64,000 bases of DNA from Torymus aiolomorphi (taxonomy: Eukaryota > Arthropoda > Insecta > Hymenoptera > Torymidae), in NCBI GenBank assembly GCA_036365515.1, contig CM070876.1, forward strand, positions 123,832,810 through 123,896,809. Reading direction: 5' to 3'. Below are positions 31,527 through 41,955 of the stretch, one piece after another. Made by a program: the position numbers and the translations under genes. The notes under the pieces were generated by a model. The model worked only from the letters and a program-made list of their open reading frames with translations. It was not told the origin of the DNA and did not search any database. Each line of letters starts with the position of its first letter. Position 1 is the stretch's first letter.

Positions 31527-32125
31527 TTATTTGGAAAAGGCGGACATCAAACGAACCAATGAATAAGCGAATATTATTTTTTATTAGCCGACGTTTCGGG
31601 AGCGTTAGATATACTCCCCTCTTCAGGGCTACAAGATATGTAAAAATGGTAAATGTACAACGTCATGATATTTTTTTAAATAAGAAAAACAAGTCGGAGA
31701 ATTCCATAAAATTTTTTACCATAAACAATTATTCAGTCATTATTAAAACATTCGGTCCTGCCGCACATACATCCACGAGAACTACACCAAACTTTGAGGA
31801 AAACGTTAAGAAAATTCAAAATTTAAAAATAATATTGTATTGAATTAAGAATAAAATAGATATCAAACTGTAACTTACTACCAACTTATGCGTAATTCTC
31901 TCATGATTACTATCGGATAAGGCGAGTGCCATCTCCGATAAATAAACTAACAATGAGAGGCATATGTGACTTGTTAAACGGGGGAACAATAGGCGATTTG
32001 GAAAAACTGTTGGGGATCAAGGGTAGAGAGGCAAGAGCTGGAAGTGGGAGAAACGGCACACGGAGCTGTTCGAGTGATATAGGAGAGCACGAAACGAGGA
32101 AGTGGGCAGAGCTAAGCCTATACAG
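31527..32125 (-). repeat. Left inverted arm (pLTR) of Penelope element 2
   Basis: The arm starts TTATTTGGAAAAGGCGGAC and matches the inverse of 34870-35481 with few differences. The hammerhead here is on the minus strand, sense with respect to the ORF and downstream of it. The inner end is near 32125, where CTTAGCTCTGCCCACTTCC-type sequence ends. Small open frames in the arms (about 63-94 codons on either strand) recur in both arms and are not credible genes. Confidence 0.88.
31585..31631 (-). ncRNA. Hammerhead ribozyme, Penelope type, sense strand
   Basis: On the minus strand the 47-nt motif reads stem I TAGCC, core CTGAAGA (fits CUGANGA), stem II GGGG(AG)...CTCCC, core GAAA, a two-base-pair stem III squeezed into ACGU, cleavage triplet GUC, and the closing stem I strand GGCTA. 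Stem I pairs over 5 bp. Hammerhead variants with almost no stem III are known from Penelope-like elements and are reported to cleave best as dimers. Predicted cleavage lies between 31589 and 31590. Confidence 0.8.
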
Positions 32126-32268
32126 CGAGAGAGTCCTCGCTGAGTAAACGTGCTCGTGTGTGCCACTTCCACGTTCACGTGCGCTCCCAATCATTCGGCA
32201 GGCTCATGGACGTATAGAATGGGGAAAAGGAGTATGGAAAGGCGAATGCACCGACACACAGCACCGAG

Positions 32269-34851
32269 CTAAGAATTGCAATGCAGTCTGATCAATTTCA
32301 CAGTGTCTTTATATGATCTTTTTAGAAATTGGGTGTCTTCTATGCGGTTAAGAGTATTGCTGTGATAGTAGATGTTAAGCATTTCCGAAAAAGAGCGTCT
32401 AAAAAAGTTAGATTCTTTGTCAAGGATTTTGGCTTTTTCGAAGTCTATATTGTGTCCTGTTTCTGACACATGCATGGCTAAGGCAGAAGTATTAACGCAC
32501 TTTTTTACGTCTCTATTGTGTTCATTAATACGTAAATTCATTTTTCTTTTGCTCATTCCAATATAAGTTGAAGAGCAGTTATGGCAATCTATTTTATAAA
32601 CAATACCACTGGTGTCAAGCTTACGGAGGTGGTCCTTTCCTAAGGTTATTATGCAGTTGAATTTATTAATGGTACTATTGATTGGGATAATATTATTTTG
32701 GAAAAGGATATGATTAATTTTAGGAGTCAGATGTTTAATAAACGGTAAAAGTATTTTTGGCTTTAACAAAGTAGCGCGTGAGATTCTATTAGTGATAGTG
32801 TTATTATTATGACTGTTACGGATGTATTCGAGTCTAATCCCGAAGTATTTGTTTATTATTTCGCGTGGATAGTTATTGCATAGAAGATAGTGGAAAGAAA
32901 GGTCGAGATTACTACGGTGGAATTGTGGGTCGGAGAGTTTTATGGACTTGTCAACAAGGTTGTAGATAATGGCTATTTTTTGAGAGTGGGGGTGGTGGGA
33001 AAAATAATTAATGTAGCGTCCGGATGCTGTGTTTTTTCTGTACCAGTTGGTGACGATTCTATTGTCGCGTGATCTTATTAATTCTATGTCCAGAAAACAG
33101 ATGCTGTTGTTATGTTCGCGTTCGATGGTGAATTGGAGGTGACCATTATATCCATTAAAGGAGGAAAGAATCTCTTCCGTTTTGTCTTTTTTAGGAATAA
33201 GAATGCAATCGTCCACATATCTTCTATACAGCAATAACTCATTATTATAACTATTAAGACAAGTAGTTTCAAGTGACTCCAGAGTAATGTCAGCAAACCA
33301 AGGGCTAGTGCAAAAACCCATAGGGGTACCCATGATTTGTTTATAAATTCTATTATTGAACTGTAAATATGTTGAATCCAAAAGAAGTTTTATAGCATGC
33401 ATAAATTCTAATTTAGAGAGGTTGATCTTATTGTTCAAGTATATCCATTTTTTGGCGACAGCTTGTAAAACAAGATCAGCTGGGATGTTGGTAAACAAAG
33501 ACACTACGTCAAAAGAAACTAACTCATACTCATCTGTAATTTTTAAATTGTCGGTTATTTCTTTTAATTCCAAGCTGTTTTTAATTGAGGATTTCGGGCG
33601 TGGAAAATATTTATTAAACAGAAGGAAGAGGCTTTTATCTAAGGCATAAGTAGGACTACCTACGGCTGACACAATGATTCTTATTGGATTGCCTTCTTTA
33701 TGGATCTTTACTAAGGCGTAAGCTCTAGCAAGATTAGTGACGTTAATATCTGCCCGTAACACGTGTGAGAAACATTCGTCTGTATCTAAAACACCTTTGT
33801 TTTTCCAGTCTTTAATTAGAGTTTTGATATTTTTCTGTAGTGAATTTAGAGGGGATCTATTAATTTTGCAATAAAAATTTGTGTCAGATAGCGCCGATTC
33901 CACTTTCTCTATGTAGGCATCTTTTTCCATCACTACTGTAACATTACCCTTGTCCGCTTTCGTGACGAAAATACTGGGATTATTTTTTAAAAAACGTTTG
34001 GTTTTAATGAAATTGTCTTTGATTATTCTATCACTGTGACTAAGATGTAAGCGTTTACTACCTTTGATAAAGTTATTAAAAGTAGAAAGCAAGTTATCTC
34101 TCATTTCTTCTTTATTGTTCTCAAGATTTCTCAAATTGCTTTCTACTGCCTTAACATACTCGAACATAGAGCGTCTATCTAAATCCAAAGTGAAATTGAA
34201 TTTGTCGCCAAGGTTGAGCGTCTCAATTGCAAAACTCGGTAACTGTGTGTGTGAGAGATTGACCAACCATCTATCCTTGGTGTTTATAATGTTATTGTTT
34301 AGGGTAGTCAAACTAACGTTAGATTCTGAATTTCGAAAATCTGATCCAACCGTTACACTTTTGTCAGAAGCTTTTAACAGACTATTAAATTTATTAATGT
34401 GGATATGTGAAACTTTATCACTAATGATATCCAAGGTATTATTGTAAAATTGTAAGAATTTTTTAGCATATGTTTCAGAAGTTGCATTTGTGAAGTTAAT
34501 TATGGACGCGTTGATTTGTGTAAGCAAAAACTGTAGATGAATGTTAAGGTCAGAGATTTCGATATTCAAAATCTTTTTCCGAACATACCTCGACAGATGG
34601 TTAGTCTTAGCACTCGCAAATTTACTGTTGAAGGAAATGTTTTTAAAGTACTTACACATGCTCTCAATGTGCTTAGGAAATATGTCATAGCTTCTGCATT
34701 TAACTAGGAATTTAAGTTCGCATTCGAATTTCTTATGTTTCTTTAGTAGTTTGGTGAGTTTTACACAAGTTGTTTTGGCATCCAAGCCAAAGTCTTCTTT
34801 TATAAAGTTGATCGTCTTGTACAAATTTAGGGTGTTTTTTCCCCGGGTCAT
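32269..34851 (-). CDS. Penelope-like reverse transcriptase with GIY-YIG endonuclease, intact
   Basis: The protein copies the element RNA and nicks target DNA. It has 860 residues with no stop or frameshift. The N-terminal ~280 residues are of unassigned function. FVTKADKGNVTVVM (295-308) precedes the polymerase, followed by YALVKIHKEGNPIRIIVS (378-395), VSFDVVSLFTNIP with motif A D448, YKQIMGTPMGFCTSPWFAD (503-521), YRRYVDDCILI (YVDD 545-548) and CFLDIEL. The endonuclease has GIVY...TYIG (749-765) preceded by a CxxC pair (C756, C759), then RINEH (774-778) and SETGHNIDFEKAKIL. All expected catalytic positions are present. The ATG at 34851 is close to the right inverted arm, which would supply the promoter. 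Confidence 0.94.
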   Translation of the reverse strand: MTRGKNTLNLYKTINFIKEDFGLDAKTTCVKLTKLLKKHKKFECELKFLVKCRSYDIFPKHIESMCKYFKNISFNSKFASAKTNHLSRYVRKKILNIEISDLNIHLQFLLTQINASIINFTNATSETYAKKFLQFYNNTLDIISDKVSHIHINKFNSLLKASDKSVTVGSDFRNSESNVSLTTLNNNIINTKDRWLVNLSHTQLPSFAIETLNLGDKFNFTLDLDRRSMFEYVKAVESNLRNLENNKEEMRDNLLSTFNNFIKGSKRLHLSHSDRIIKDNFIKTKRFLKNNPSIFVTKADKGNVTVVMEKDAYIEKVESALSDTNFYCKINRSPLNSLQKNIKTLIKDWKNKGVLDTDECFSHVLRADINVTNLARAYALVKIHKEGNPIRIIVSAVGSPTYALDKSLFLLFNKYFPRPKSSIKNSLELKEITDNLKITDEYELVSFDVVSLFTNIPADLVLQAVAKKWIYLNNKINLSKLEFMHAIKLLLDSTYLQFNNRIYKQIMGTPMGFCTSPWFADITLESLETTCLNSYNNELLLYRRYVDDCILIPKKDKTEEILSSFNGYNGHLQFTIEREHNNSICFLDIELIRSRDNRIVTNWYRKNTASGRYINYFSHHPHSQKIAIIYNLVDKSIKLSDPQFHRSNLDLSFHYLLCNNYPREIINKYFGIRLEYIRNSHNNNTITNRISRATLLKPKILLPFIKHLTPKINHILFQNNIIPINSTINKFNCIITLGKDHLRKLDTSGIVYKIDCHNCSSTYIGMSKRKMNLRINEHNRDVKKCVNTSALAMHVSETGHNIDFEKAKILDKESNFFRRSFSEMLNIYYHSNTLNRIEDTQFLKRSYKDTVKLIRLHCNS

Positions 34852-34869
34852 GAAGAATCCGTCACAGAA

Positions 34870-35481
34870 TGACGTTGTATAGGCTTAGCTCTGCCCACTT
34901 CCTCGTTTCGTGCTCTCCTATATCACTCGAACAGCTCCGTGTGCCGTTTCTCCCACTTCCAACTCTTGCCTCCCTACCCTTGATCCCCAACAGTTTTTCC
35001 AAATCGCCTATTGTTCCCCCGTTTAACAAGTCACATATGCCTCTCATTGTTAGTTTATTTATCGGAGATGGCACTCGCCTTATCCGATAGTAATCATGAG
35101 AGAATTACGCATAAGTTGGTAGTAAGTTACAGTTTGATATCTATTTTATTCTTAATTCAATACAATATTATTTTTAAATTTTGAATTTTCTTAACGTTTT
35201 CCTCAAAGTTTGGTGTAGTTCTCGTGGATGTATGTGCGGCAGGACCGAATGTTTTAATAATGACTGAATAATTGTTTATGGTAAAAAATTTTATGGAATT
35301 CTCCGACTTGATTTTCTTATTTAAAAAAAATATCATGACGTTGTACATTTACCATTTTTACATATCTTGTAGCCCTGAAGAGGGGAGTATATCTAACGCT
35401 CCCGAAACGTCGGCTAATAAAAAAAAAAAAATAATATTCGCTTATTCATTGGTTCGTTTGATGTCCGCCTTTTCCAAATAA
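34870..35481 (+). repeat. Right inverted arm (pLTR) of Penelope element 2
   Basis: This is the reverse complement of the left arm. It lies upstream of the ORF in the coding direction, so it probably carries the promoter and 5' untranslated region. An A-run of about 14 bases after the hammerhead (35420-35433) is longer than in the left arm. Confidence 0.88.
35370..35416 (+). ncRNA. Hammerhead ribozyme, Penelope type, antisense to the ORF
   Basis: The 47-nt sequence is the same as the left-arm motif: TAGCC, CTGAAGA at 35375-35381, stem II, GAAAC at 35404-35408, GTC at 35409-35411 and GGCTA at 35412-35416. Cleavage would fall after 35411 in plus-strand transcripts. Because of the inverted arms it is antisense to the coding strand. 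Confidence 0.8.
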
Positions 35482-35512
35482 ACTTAAATATCACGAACGT
35501 ACTTTAACGATA

Positions 35513-38500
35513 TCGCTGATTAGGAATCTGAACTCAGATTTTGAAAATTCAAAATAGCGGAACGAAAATGTCTGCCGCATATTGAAATATTACTGAATTT
35601 TGCTGAAAATTGTATATACGAGATTTCTGGATTCGATTATTACGAATCTGAACTTAGATTTTAAAAATTGAAAATGGCGGCAAAATATTTAAATAATACT
35701 AGATTTTGCTAATAATTGTATTTAGGGGATTTCTAGATTACGAATCTCAACTCAGATTATCAGAATTCAAAATGGTGGATCGAAGATGTCGGCCACATAT
35801 TGAAATATTACTGTATTTTGTTGAAAATTGTATATAAGGAGTTTTTGGAGTCGCTTATTACAAATCTGAACTCAGATTAAGAACATTCAAAATGGCGGAT
35901 TCAAAGATGGTGGTCAAATATTGAACTATTATTAGATTTTGCTGAAATTTGTATTACCTTAATACGGGATTTTTGGTTTCGCTGATTAGGAATCTGAACA
36001 TATATTGTGATAATTCAGACTGGTGGACGCAAGATCGCTAACAAAAAGTGAAATTTTACTCGATTTTGCTGAAAATTGTACATAAGGAATATGTGGATTC
36101 GCAGATTACGAATCCCAACTCAGATTTTCAGAATTCAAAATGGCTGATCGAAGATGGAGGCAAAATATTCAAAAACTACTGGAATTTGCTGGAAATTGTA
36201 TATAAGGGGTATGTGGATTCGCTGATTATGAATCATAACTCAGATTTTCAGAATTCAAAATGGCTGATCGAAGATGGAGGCGAAATATTCAAATACTACT
36301 GGATTTTCTGAAAATTGTATAAAAGGGATTTCTGGATTCGCTGATTACGAATCTGAACTCAGATTTTGAAAATTGAAAATGGCGGATTCAAAAATGGTGG
36401 TCAAATATTGAAATATTATTGGATTTTGCTGATAATTGTATATACGGAATTTTTTGTTTTGCTGATTACGAATCTGAACATATATTGTGAAAATTCAGAC
36501 TGGTGGACCCAAGATCGCTAACAAAAATTTAAATTTTACTTGATTTTGCTAAAAATTGTATAGAGTGGATTTCCGGTTTCGCCAATTAAGAATCGTAACT
36601 CAGATTTTGAAAATTGAAAATAGAGGACACAAGATGGATGCCAAAAATTGAATTATTACTGGATTTTGCTTGAAATTGTATATAACGGGTATCTGGATTC
36701 GCTGATTACGAATCGCAAATCAGATTTTCAGAATTCAAAATGGCTGAACGAAGATGGAGGCGAAATATTCAAAAACTACTGGAATTTGCTGAAAATTGTA
36801 TATAAGGGGTACGTAGATTCGCTGATTACGAATTACAACTCAGATTTTCAGAATTCAAAATGGCTGATCGAAGATGGAGGCGAAATATTCAAATACTACT
36901 GGATTTGCTGAAAATTGTATAAAAGGGATTTCTGGATACGCTGATTACGAATGTGAACTCAGATTTTCAGAATTTAAAATGGCGGATTCGAAGATGGTGG
37001 TCAAATATTGAAATATTATTGGATTTTGCTGAAAATTGTACATACCGCCTTTTTGGTTTCGCTGATTATGAATCTGAACATATGTTTTGAAAATTCAGTC
37101 TGGTGGACGCAAGATGACTAACAAAAATTGAAATTTTACTCGAGTTTGTTAAAAATTGTCTACAGTGGGTTTCCGGATTCGGCAATTAGGAATCGTAACT
37201 CATATTTTAAAATTCAAAATAGAGGACCCAAGATGGCTTCCAAAAATTGAAATATTACTCGATTTTGCTGTAAATTGTATATACGGGATTTCTAAATTCG
37301 ATTATGACGGATCTGAATTAAGATTTTAAAAATTCAAAATGGAGGCAAAATTTTTAAATTATACTGGCTTTTGCTAAAAATTGTATATAGGAGGTTGCTA
37401 TATTCGCTGATTATGAATCTGAACTCAGATTTTGAAAATTCAAAATAGAAGACCCAAGATGACGGCCAAAAATTGAAATTTTACCGGAATTTCCTAAAAA
37501 TTGTATATTATGGGTTTCCGGATTCGCTGATTAGGAATTTGAAATCAGATTTTGTAAATACAAAATGGCTGCCAAAAATTGAAATATTACTGGATTTTGC
37601 TGAAAATTGTATGTTGGGTATTTTGATTCACTGATTATGAATTCGAACTCAGATTTTCAGAATTCAAAATGGTACATCGAAGATGGAGGCCAAATATTCA
37701 AATATCACTCGATTGAGCTGAAAATTGTATATAGGGAACCCATCTGGATTCGCTGATTACGATTCTGAACTCATATTTTGCCAATTCAAAGTGGCTGCCA
37801 AATATTGAAATATTGCTGAATTTTACAATTGCATATGGGAAATTTCTGGATTCGCATGATGATGAATCAGAATTCAGATTATGAAACTTCAAAATGGCAT
37901 ACCCAAGATGGCGGCCAAAAATTGAACTTTTCTGTTTTGCTAAAAATTGAATATACTGAATTTCTGGATTGGCTGATTACGAATATGAACTCAGATTTTA
38001 AAAATTCAAAATGGCAGTAAAATATTGAAATAATATTGGATCTTGCAAAAAAATTGTATGTATGGAGTTTCCGAATTAGCTGATTACGAATCTGAACTCA
38101 GATATTAAAAATTCAAAATGGCGGAACGAAAATGTCTGCCACGTATTGAAATATTACTGAATTTTGCTGAAAATTGTATATACACGGAAAGAAGCATTCA
38201 GAGCTATAGACCGTGAGTTATAACAGAGTAAGCGGGTACTTTCTCTGCCACCGTGTGACGGCGCGACATTCAGGCATGTCAACGTGGCCTCTAGGCAACG
38301 CTATACGGGGTGACCGCCGCAGTCGTCAGACGTGCCACTCACGCTTGCCGCCGTGCGCGTTAAAGCTTGAACTCAGTGATAGTCACGGCCTACAGCCGTG
38401 TCACGCGAGCACCGTTCATCGAAATGACCACAGTCACAGTCATAGATGCATATGTCACGACATCCGGCGATGCTATATGGCACGCTATTTTTTTCTCGCG

Positions 38501-39260
38501 CGTCACGGGTTACAGCTGTGAATTCTTCTTTCCGTATACGGGATTTCTGGATTCGATTATGACTGATCTGAACTCAGATTTTAAAGATTCCAAATGGCGG
38601 CAAAATATTTAAATTATACTGGCTTTTGCTAAAAATTGTATATAGGAGGTTTATATATTCGCTGATTACGAATCTGAACTCAGATTTTCAGAATTCAAAA
38701 TGGCGGATCGAAGATGGAGGACAAATATTCAAACATTGATGGATTTTGCTGAAAATTGTATGTACGGGATTTCTAGATTGGATGATTATGAATCTGAACT
38801 CAGATTTTCAGAATTCCAAATTGCCAATCGATAATGGCTGTTACATATTGAAATATTACTGGATTTTGCTGAAAATTGTATATACGGGATTTCTGGATTC
38901 GATTATTACGAATCTGAACTCAGATTTTAAAAATTGAAAATGGCTGCAAAATATTTAAATAATACTGGATTTTCCTAATAATTTTATGTAGGGGATTTGT
39001 AGATTACGAATCTCAACTCAGATTTTCAGAATTCAAAATGGCGGATCTAAGATGTCGGACACATATTGAAATATTATTGGATTTTGCTGAAAATTTTAAT
39101 TCAAACTGGTGGACCTAAGATGACTAACAAAAATAGAAATTTTACTCGAGTTTGTTAAAAATTGTATATAGTGAGTTTCCGGATTCGCTGATTAGGAATC
39201 TAAACTCAGATTTTGTAAATATAAAATGGCGGCCAAAAATTGAAATATTACTGGATTTTA
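35513..39260. repeat. Satellite with ~120-bp period
   Basis: About 29 diverged head-to-tail units of roughly 115-122 bp are present once the inserted MITE is excluded. A typical unit runs GGATTCGCTGATTACGAATC, TGAACTCAGATTTTGAAAA, TTCAAAATGGCGG, AAGATGGCGGCCAAA, TATTGAAATATTACTGGA, TTTTGCTGAAAATTGTATA. Neighbouring units vary in length by a few bases and differ at perhaps 15-25% of sites, so the array is not freshly homogenised. The Penelope insertion at 31.5 kb hit a unit at the left edge. Small open frames in the array are not genes. Confidence 0.93.
38180..38539. mobile_element. 352-bp MITE inserted in the 120-bp satellite
   Basis: The element (38184-38535) starts ACGGAAAGAAGCATTCAGAG and ends with the inverse of ACGGAAAGAAGAATTCACAG, giving inverted ends of about 25-35 bp with a few differences. 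It is GC-richer than the satellite around it. ATAC flanks both sides (38180-38183 and 38536-38539). Joining the flanks restores a normal satellite unit (GTATATACGGGATTTCTGG). A 4-5 bp target duplication is therefore well supported. It is non-coding and the superfamily is unassigned. Confidence 0.85.
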
Positions 39261-39530
39261 TAATCAATAAGTTACAAATAAAATCAGAGCTGACGTAATG
39301 AACTACATATATATTCTGCATTATTTTATTAAATATAATATACTTAGTATTTTAAAAATTAATAAATGTTAAGAATAATGTTTTTAAAAAACATTACAGA
39401 GATTTTAAATGAAAAAATAAGTGTTTCATGATATTATGTAATAGAAGATTATCCTCATTCATTATTATTAATATTTATCTCTAATAATGGGGGTTGGCGA
39501 ACGGAGCAAGCAGGGGGCGAAGCCCCCTTG

Positions 39531-39560
<30 letters not shown>
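39261..39560. other. AT-rich spacer ending in a GC hairpin and (TA)n
   Basis: No gene is present. CAGGGGGCGAAGCCCCCTTG at 39511-39530 forms a strong hairpin (GGGGGC/GCCCCC with a GAA loop) immediately before a (TA)n tract. A hairpin close to a 3' terminus is a Helitron/Helentron trait, but no CTRR end or Rep/helicase sequence is present. Confidence 0.45.
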
Positions 39561-39562
<2 letters not shown>

Positions 39563-39788
39563 TATCGGGGTTTATGTAGCCCAAGACTGTATATTAGTAC
39601 CTACAGCCCAGAGTTCCCTATGGCAAGTGGCTAAAGAAATAATGGACCCTGGGGTTATAGACTCTAGGTCAGGCCGCATAAACCCCTACATTTAGAAATA
39701 TTATGAAGCCCGGGCTGCATAATCAAAATCGGGCTCGATAAATCCCTATATATAAAAAACGGGCTTTATAGACCCCTTTCGAGAAATG

Positions 39789-39800
<12 letters not shown>
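39561..39800. repeat. Head/core/inverted-tail microelement A3, flanked by (TA)n
   Basis: The head GGGGTTTATGTAGCCC (39567-39582) is followed by the core AAGTGGCTAAAGAAATAAT (39625-39643). Then come four tail motifs resembling the reverse complement of the head: GGCCGCATAAACCCC (39672-39686), GGGCTGCATAATC (39713), GGGCTCGATAAATCCC (39731) and GGGCTTTATAGACCCC (39761-39776). (TA)n lies on both sides. It is non-coding. Confidence 0.6.
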
Positions 39801-39828
<28 letters not shown>

Positions 39829-39833
39829 CTTAG

Positions 39834-40190
39834 TACACCGCTACCTTCCAGGACACGTACAGGTTTTCTGCAATAGAAGAAGGTATAAAACGTTAAACAG
39901 TATATAAGTGACTAAAGAAATAATATCCCTCAGGGTGTTGACTAGCACCACGACGCCTGCGGCGCCCCCTTTCAGTTCCGCAGTATTTTACGTTGATTTC
40001 GGAAAAATTTTACGGAAAAAAACGTTGTGAAAGAAACCCTAAATGTCCTGAATAATACAAAAATGTCCTGAAAGGTAGCGGTAAACATATTCCTAATTCA
40101 GTACAGTGAAAACATGCAAATGTCCTGAAACAGCGGTAAACCAATGAAAAGTCCTGAAACATAGAGGTGAACAGAAATATATATATATAT
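39834..40190. repeat. Head/core/inverted-tail microelement A4 (same subfamily as A2)
   Basis: This is a second copy of the element at 30861-31225, about 95% similar by eye, with a few short deletions in the tail. The head ACCGCTACCTTCCAGGACA starts at 39837 and the core at 39907. Tail motifs lie at 40063-40082, 40121-40138 and 40151-40169. (TA)n flanks both sides. Confidence 0.75.
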
Positions 40191-40640
40191 AACTATATAT
40201 GAGACATTTCACCTCCCTCTGTCCAAAAATTAAGAGGACGTACGAAAACGTACGACCACTCAAAATTTTCCTTGAAATATAGGCTTTCGAATGCGAAGTG
40301 GAAGAAGCCATGATTTCAAGATGGCCTACCAATATGGTCGCCATAACGATAGAAAGTGCATTAGGCATGTGTGAAAAATTCAGAATAGTGATAAAAAATT
40401 ATGAAAAAATTCATGCAGTAGCTTGTCCGGCTACTATATGGTTCAAATTCCACGATTAAACTTTCAAAATTCAAGATGGCGGATCCAATATCGCGAACGA
40501 AATTTCAAAAATCAACTGATCCATAGAAATTTAGTATACGGGGGTTTTTCAAGTTGCTAATCGAGAATCCGGAGTTAAATTTGTAAAATTGAAGATGGCG
40601 ATAAAATTTAAATTTAATCCCAACACTTTCATCAGTAATT
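40191..40640. repeat. Old diverged units of the 120-bp satellite
   Basis: Fragments such as TTTCAAGATGGCC, AAATTCAAGATGGCGGATCC, GTATACGGGGGTTTTTCAAG and TTGCTAATCGAGAATCCGG line up in order with the 120-bp satellite unit but are strongly diverged. They suggest the satellite once extended past the microelements at 39.5-40.2 kb. Confidence 0.5.
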
Positions 40641-41955
40641 TTTTGACACACAAAACGATGTGCCTGCGAAATTCTAAAACGTTGCATTTTCAAATACGAG
40701 GCATCGTGCGTAGCAGGTCATCAAACTTGCGAAAGACAACGAATTATATTTTCTTTAGAATCAGCATTTCTCAATGCTACTGCCGAATTGTATACGACTG
40801 ACGACAATGACATTACCAAAGAAGATGATCTCGATTTACTGTTCACGATTATCTTTAACCTAATTATTTTGTATTATAAAAGAAGCGATGTGTGTCACGC
40901 ACGTCAGTCACAGTAACAACCGTAATACAGGTGAACTGTCGAGCTCCGTCTGCCCCAGACGGCATACCAGGGCATAATTCATTATAACGGAGCAACAAAT
41001 ACACTGAAGTATACTAACATAAGCGGAATAATTGTACGAGCGAATATACAGCGATAGCATATATTGTGAGGGAAGTTCAATTAACTAAAAATTATACATC
41101 AAAGGAATTGCAAGCAGCAACAATATTGGTAATTATACGTTTCCAAATAAAATAAATTTTAAACCAAATATTATTTGTTATTTCCTTTATCCTGGACTTC
41201 ACATTGGTTCCGGTACCGGTCGAACATTAGTTCACTAGACTATTTAAAATAAAAGAATAAAATAACTATTCCGGACTTCACATTGGTTCTGGTACAGAAT
41301 CGAATACTAGATTCATACGAAAAAACAAGACTGGTATAAAGGGAAACAAATAGTAATTAAATAAATTATTAGTATGAACAAATACTAACTATTCCGAGCT
41401 TCTTGCTTTGCAGTAAGAAGTTGGGGGGATCATTGTAGCATGAATCGCCCAAACTTCGGAAGATAAGCATGTACGGCTCGTCCAGACTATACTATCATAT
41501 TAACAGATAAATAAAAGAAGAAAATTGATGATGTTATAGAAATAGGAAAAGAAGAAAGGATTACCCAAATACAAATAATCAAATGTAAACGAATATAAAA
41601 AAAGGTTTGACATAAAGATAAAATCAAAATAAATAAATATATAAGTAAATAGCATCACGAAAATATATTTGACAAACAACAAATTAAAATGAAAAAATTG
41701 ATATAGGGAAAACATTAAGAAACAAATAAGTAAATAATATCAGTAAGAACAAATAACTAAAATATTAGTGGAAAAAATAAACACATGAATACATAAATAA
41801 AAAGAAATTTAGATACATAAAACAAATCCAACACTAATGAGAAAAATGAACTAATAACACAAAATAATAATCATTGAATAGATAAATGTTATATTTTACA
41901 TAAACAAGAAATAAGAATACCAGAAATCAAATTACACGGAAAACAGTAAGGATAG
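40641..41955. other. AT-rich spacer, possible LTR remnant
   Basis: There is no recognisable gene. A segment GGACTTCACATTGGTTCCGG (near 41192-41211) recurs with small changes about 70 bp later. It looks like an LTR end followed by a primer site, upstream of which lies TATTATAAAAGAAGC (40871). This could be a solo LTR remnant, but no partner LTR or coding sequence supports it. 41490-41940 is simple AT-rich sequence with AATAAATA runs. Confidence 0.35.

Larger units (their letters stand above)
31514..35525 (-). mobile_element. Penelope-like element 2, complete, with 13-bp target duplication
   Basis: The element (31527-35512) is flanked by the 13-bp duplication TCGCTGATTAGGA (31514-31526 and 35513-35525). 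The duplication belongs to the adjacent 120-bp satellite. Inverted terminal repeats of about 600 bp (31527 to ~32125 and ~34870 to 35481) are nearly identical. A 31-nt extension (35482-35512) lies beyond the right repeat, as described for Penelope-like elements. Between them a single ORF of 860 codons reads on the minus strand. Each arm carries a hammerhead ribozyme, in opposite orientations. High arm identity and an open ORF indicate recent arrival. Confidence 0.93.

Noticed and set aside
34862..35348. Frames of 63-94 codons repeated in both Penelope arms
   Set aside because: They are present only because the arms are duplicated; opposite-strand frames in the same place are equally long and no domain is recognised.
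36048..38937. Frames of 60-102 codons in the 120-bp satellite, including one across the MITE
   Set aside because: They repeat with the unit, and the one at 38213-38521 is inside the non-coding MITE.
40961..40978. CCGTCTGCCCCAGACGGC as another CCCAGAC element end
   Set aside because: It is a short self-palindrome without AATTC-rich arm sequence next to it; probably coincidental.
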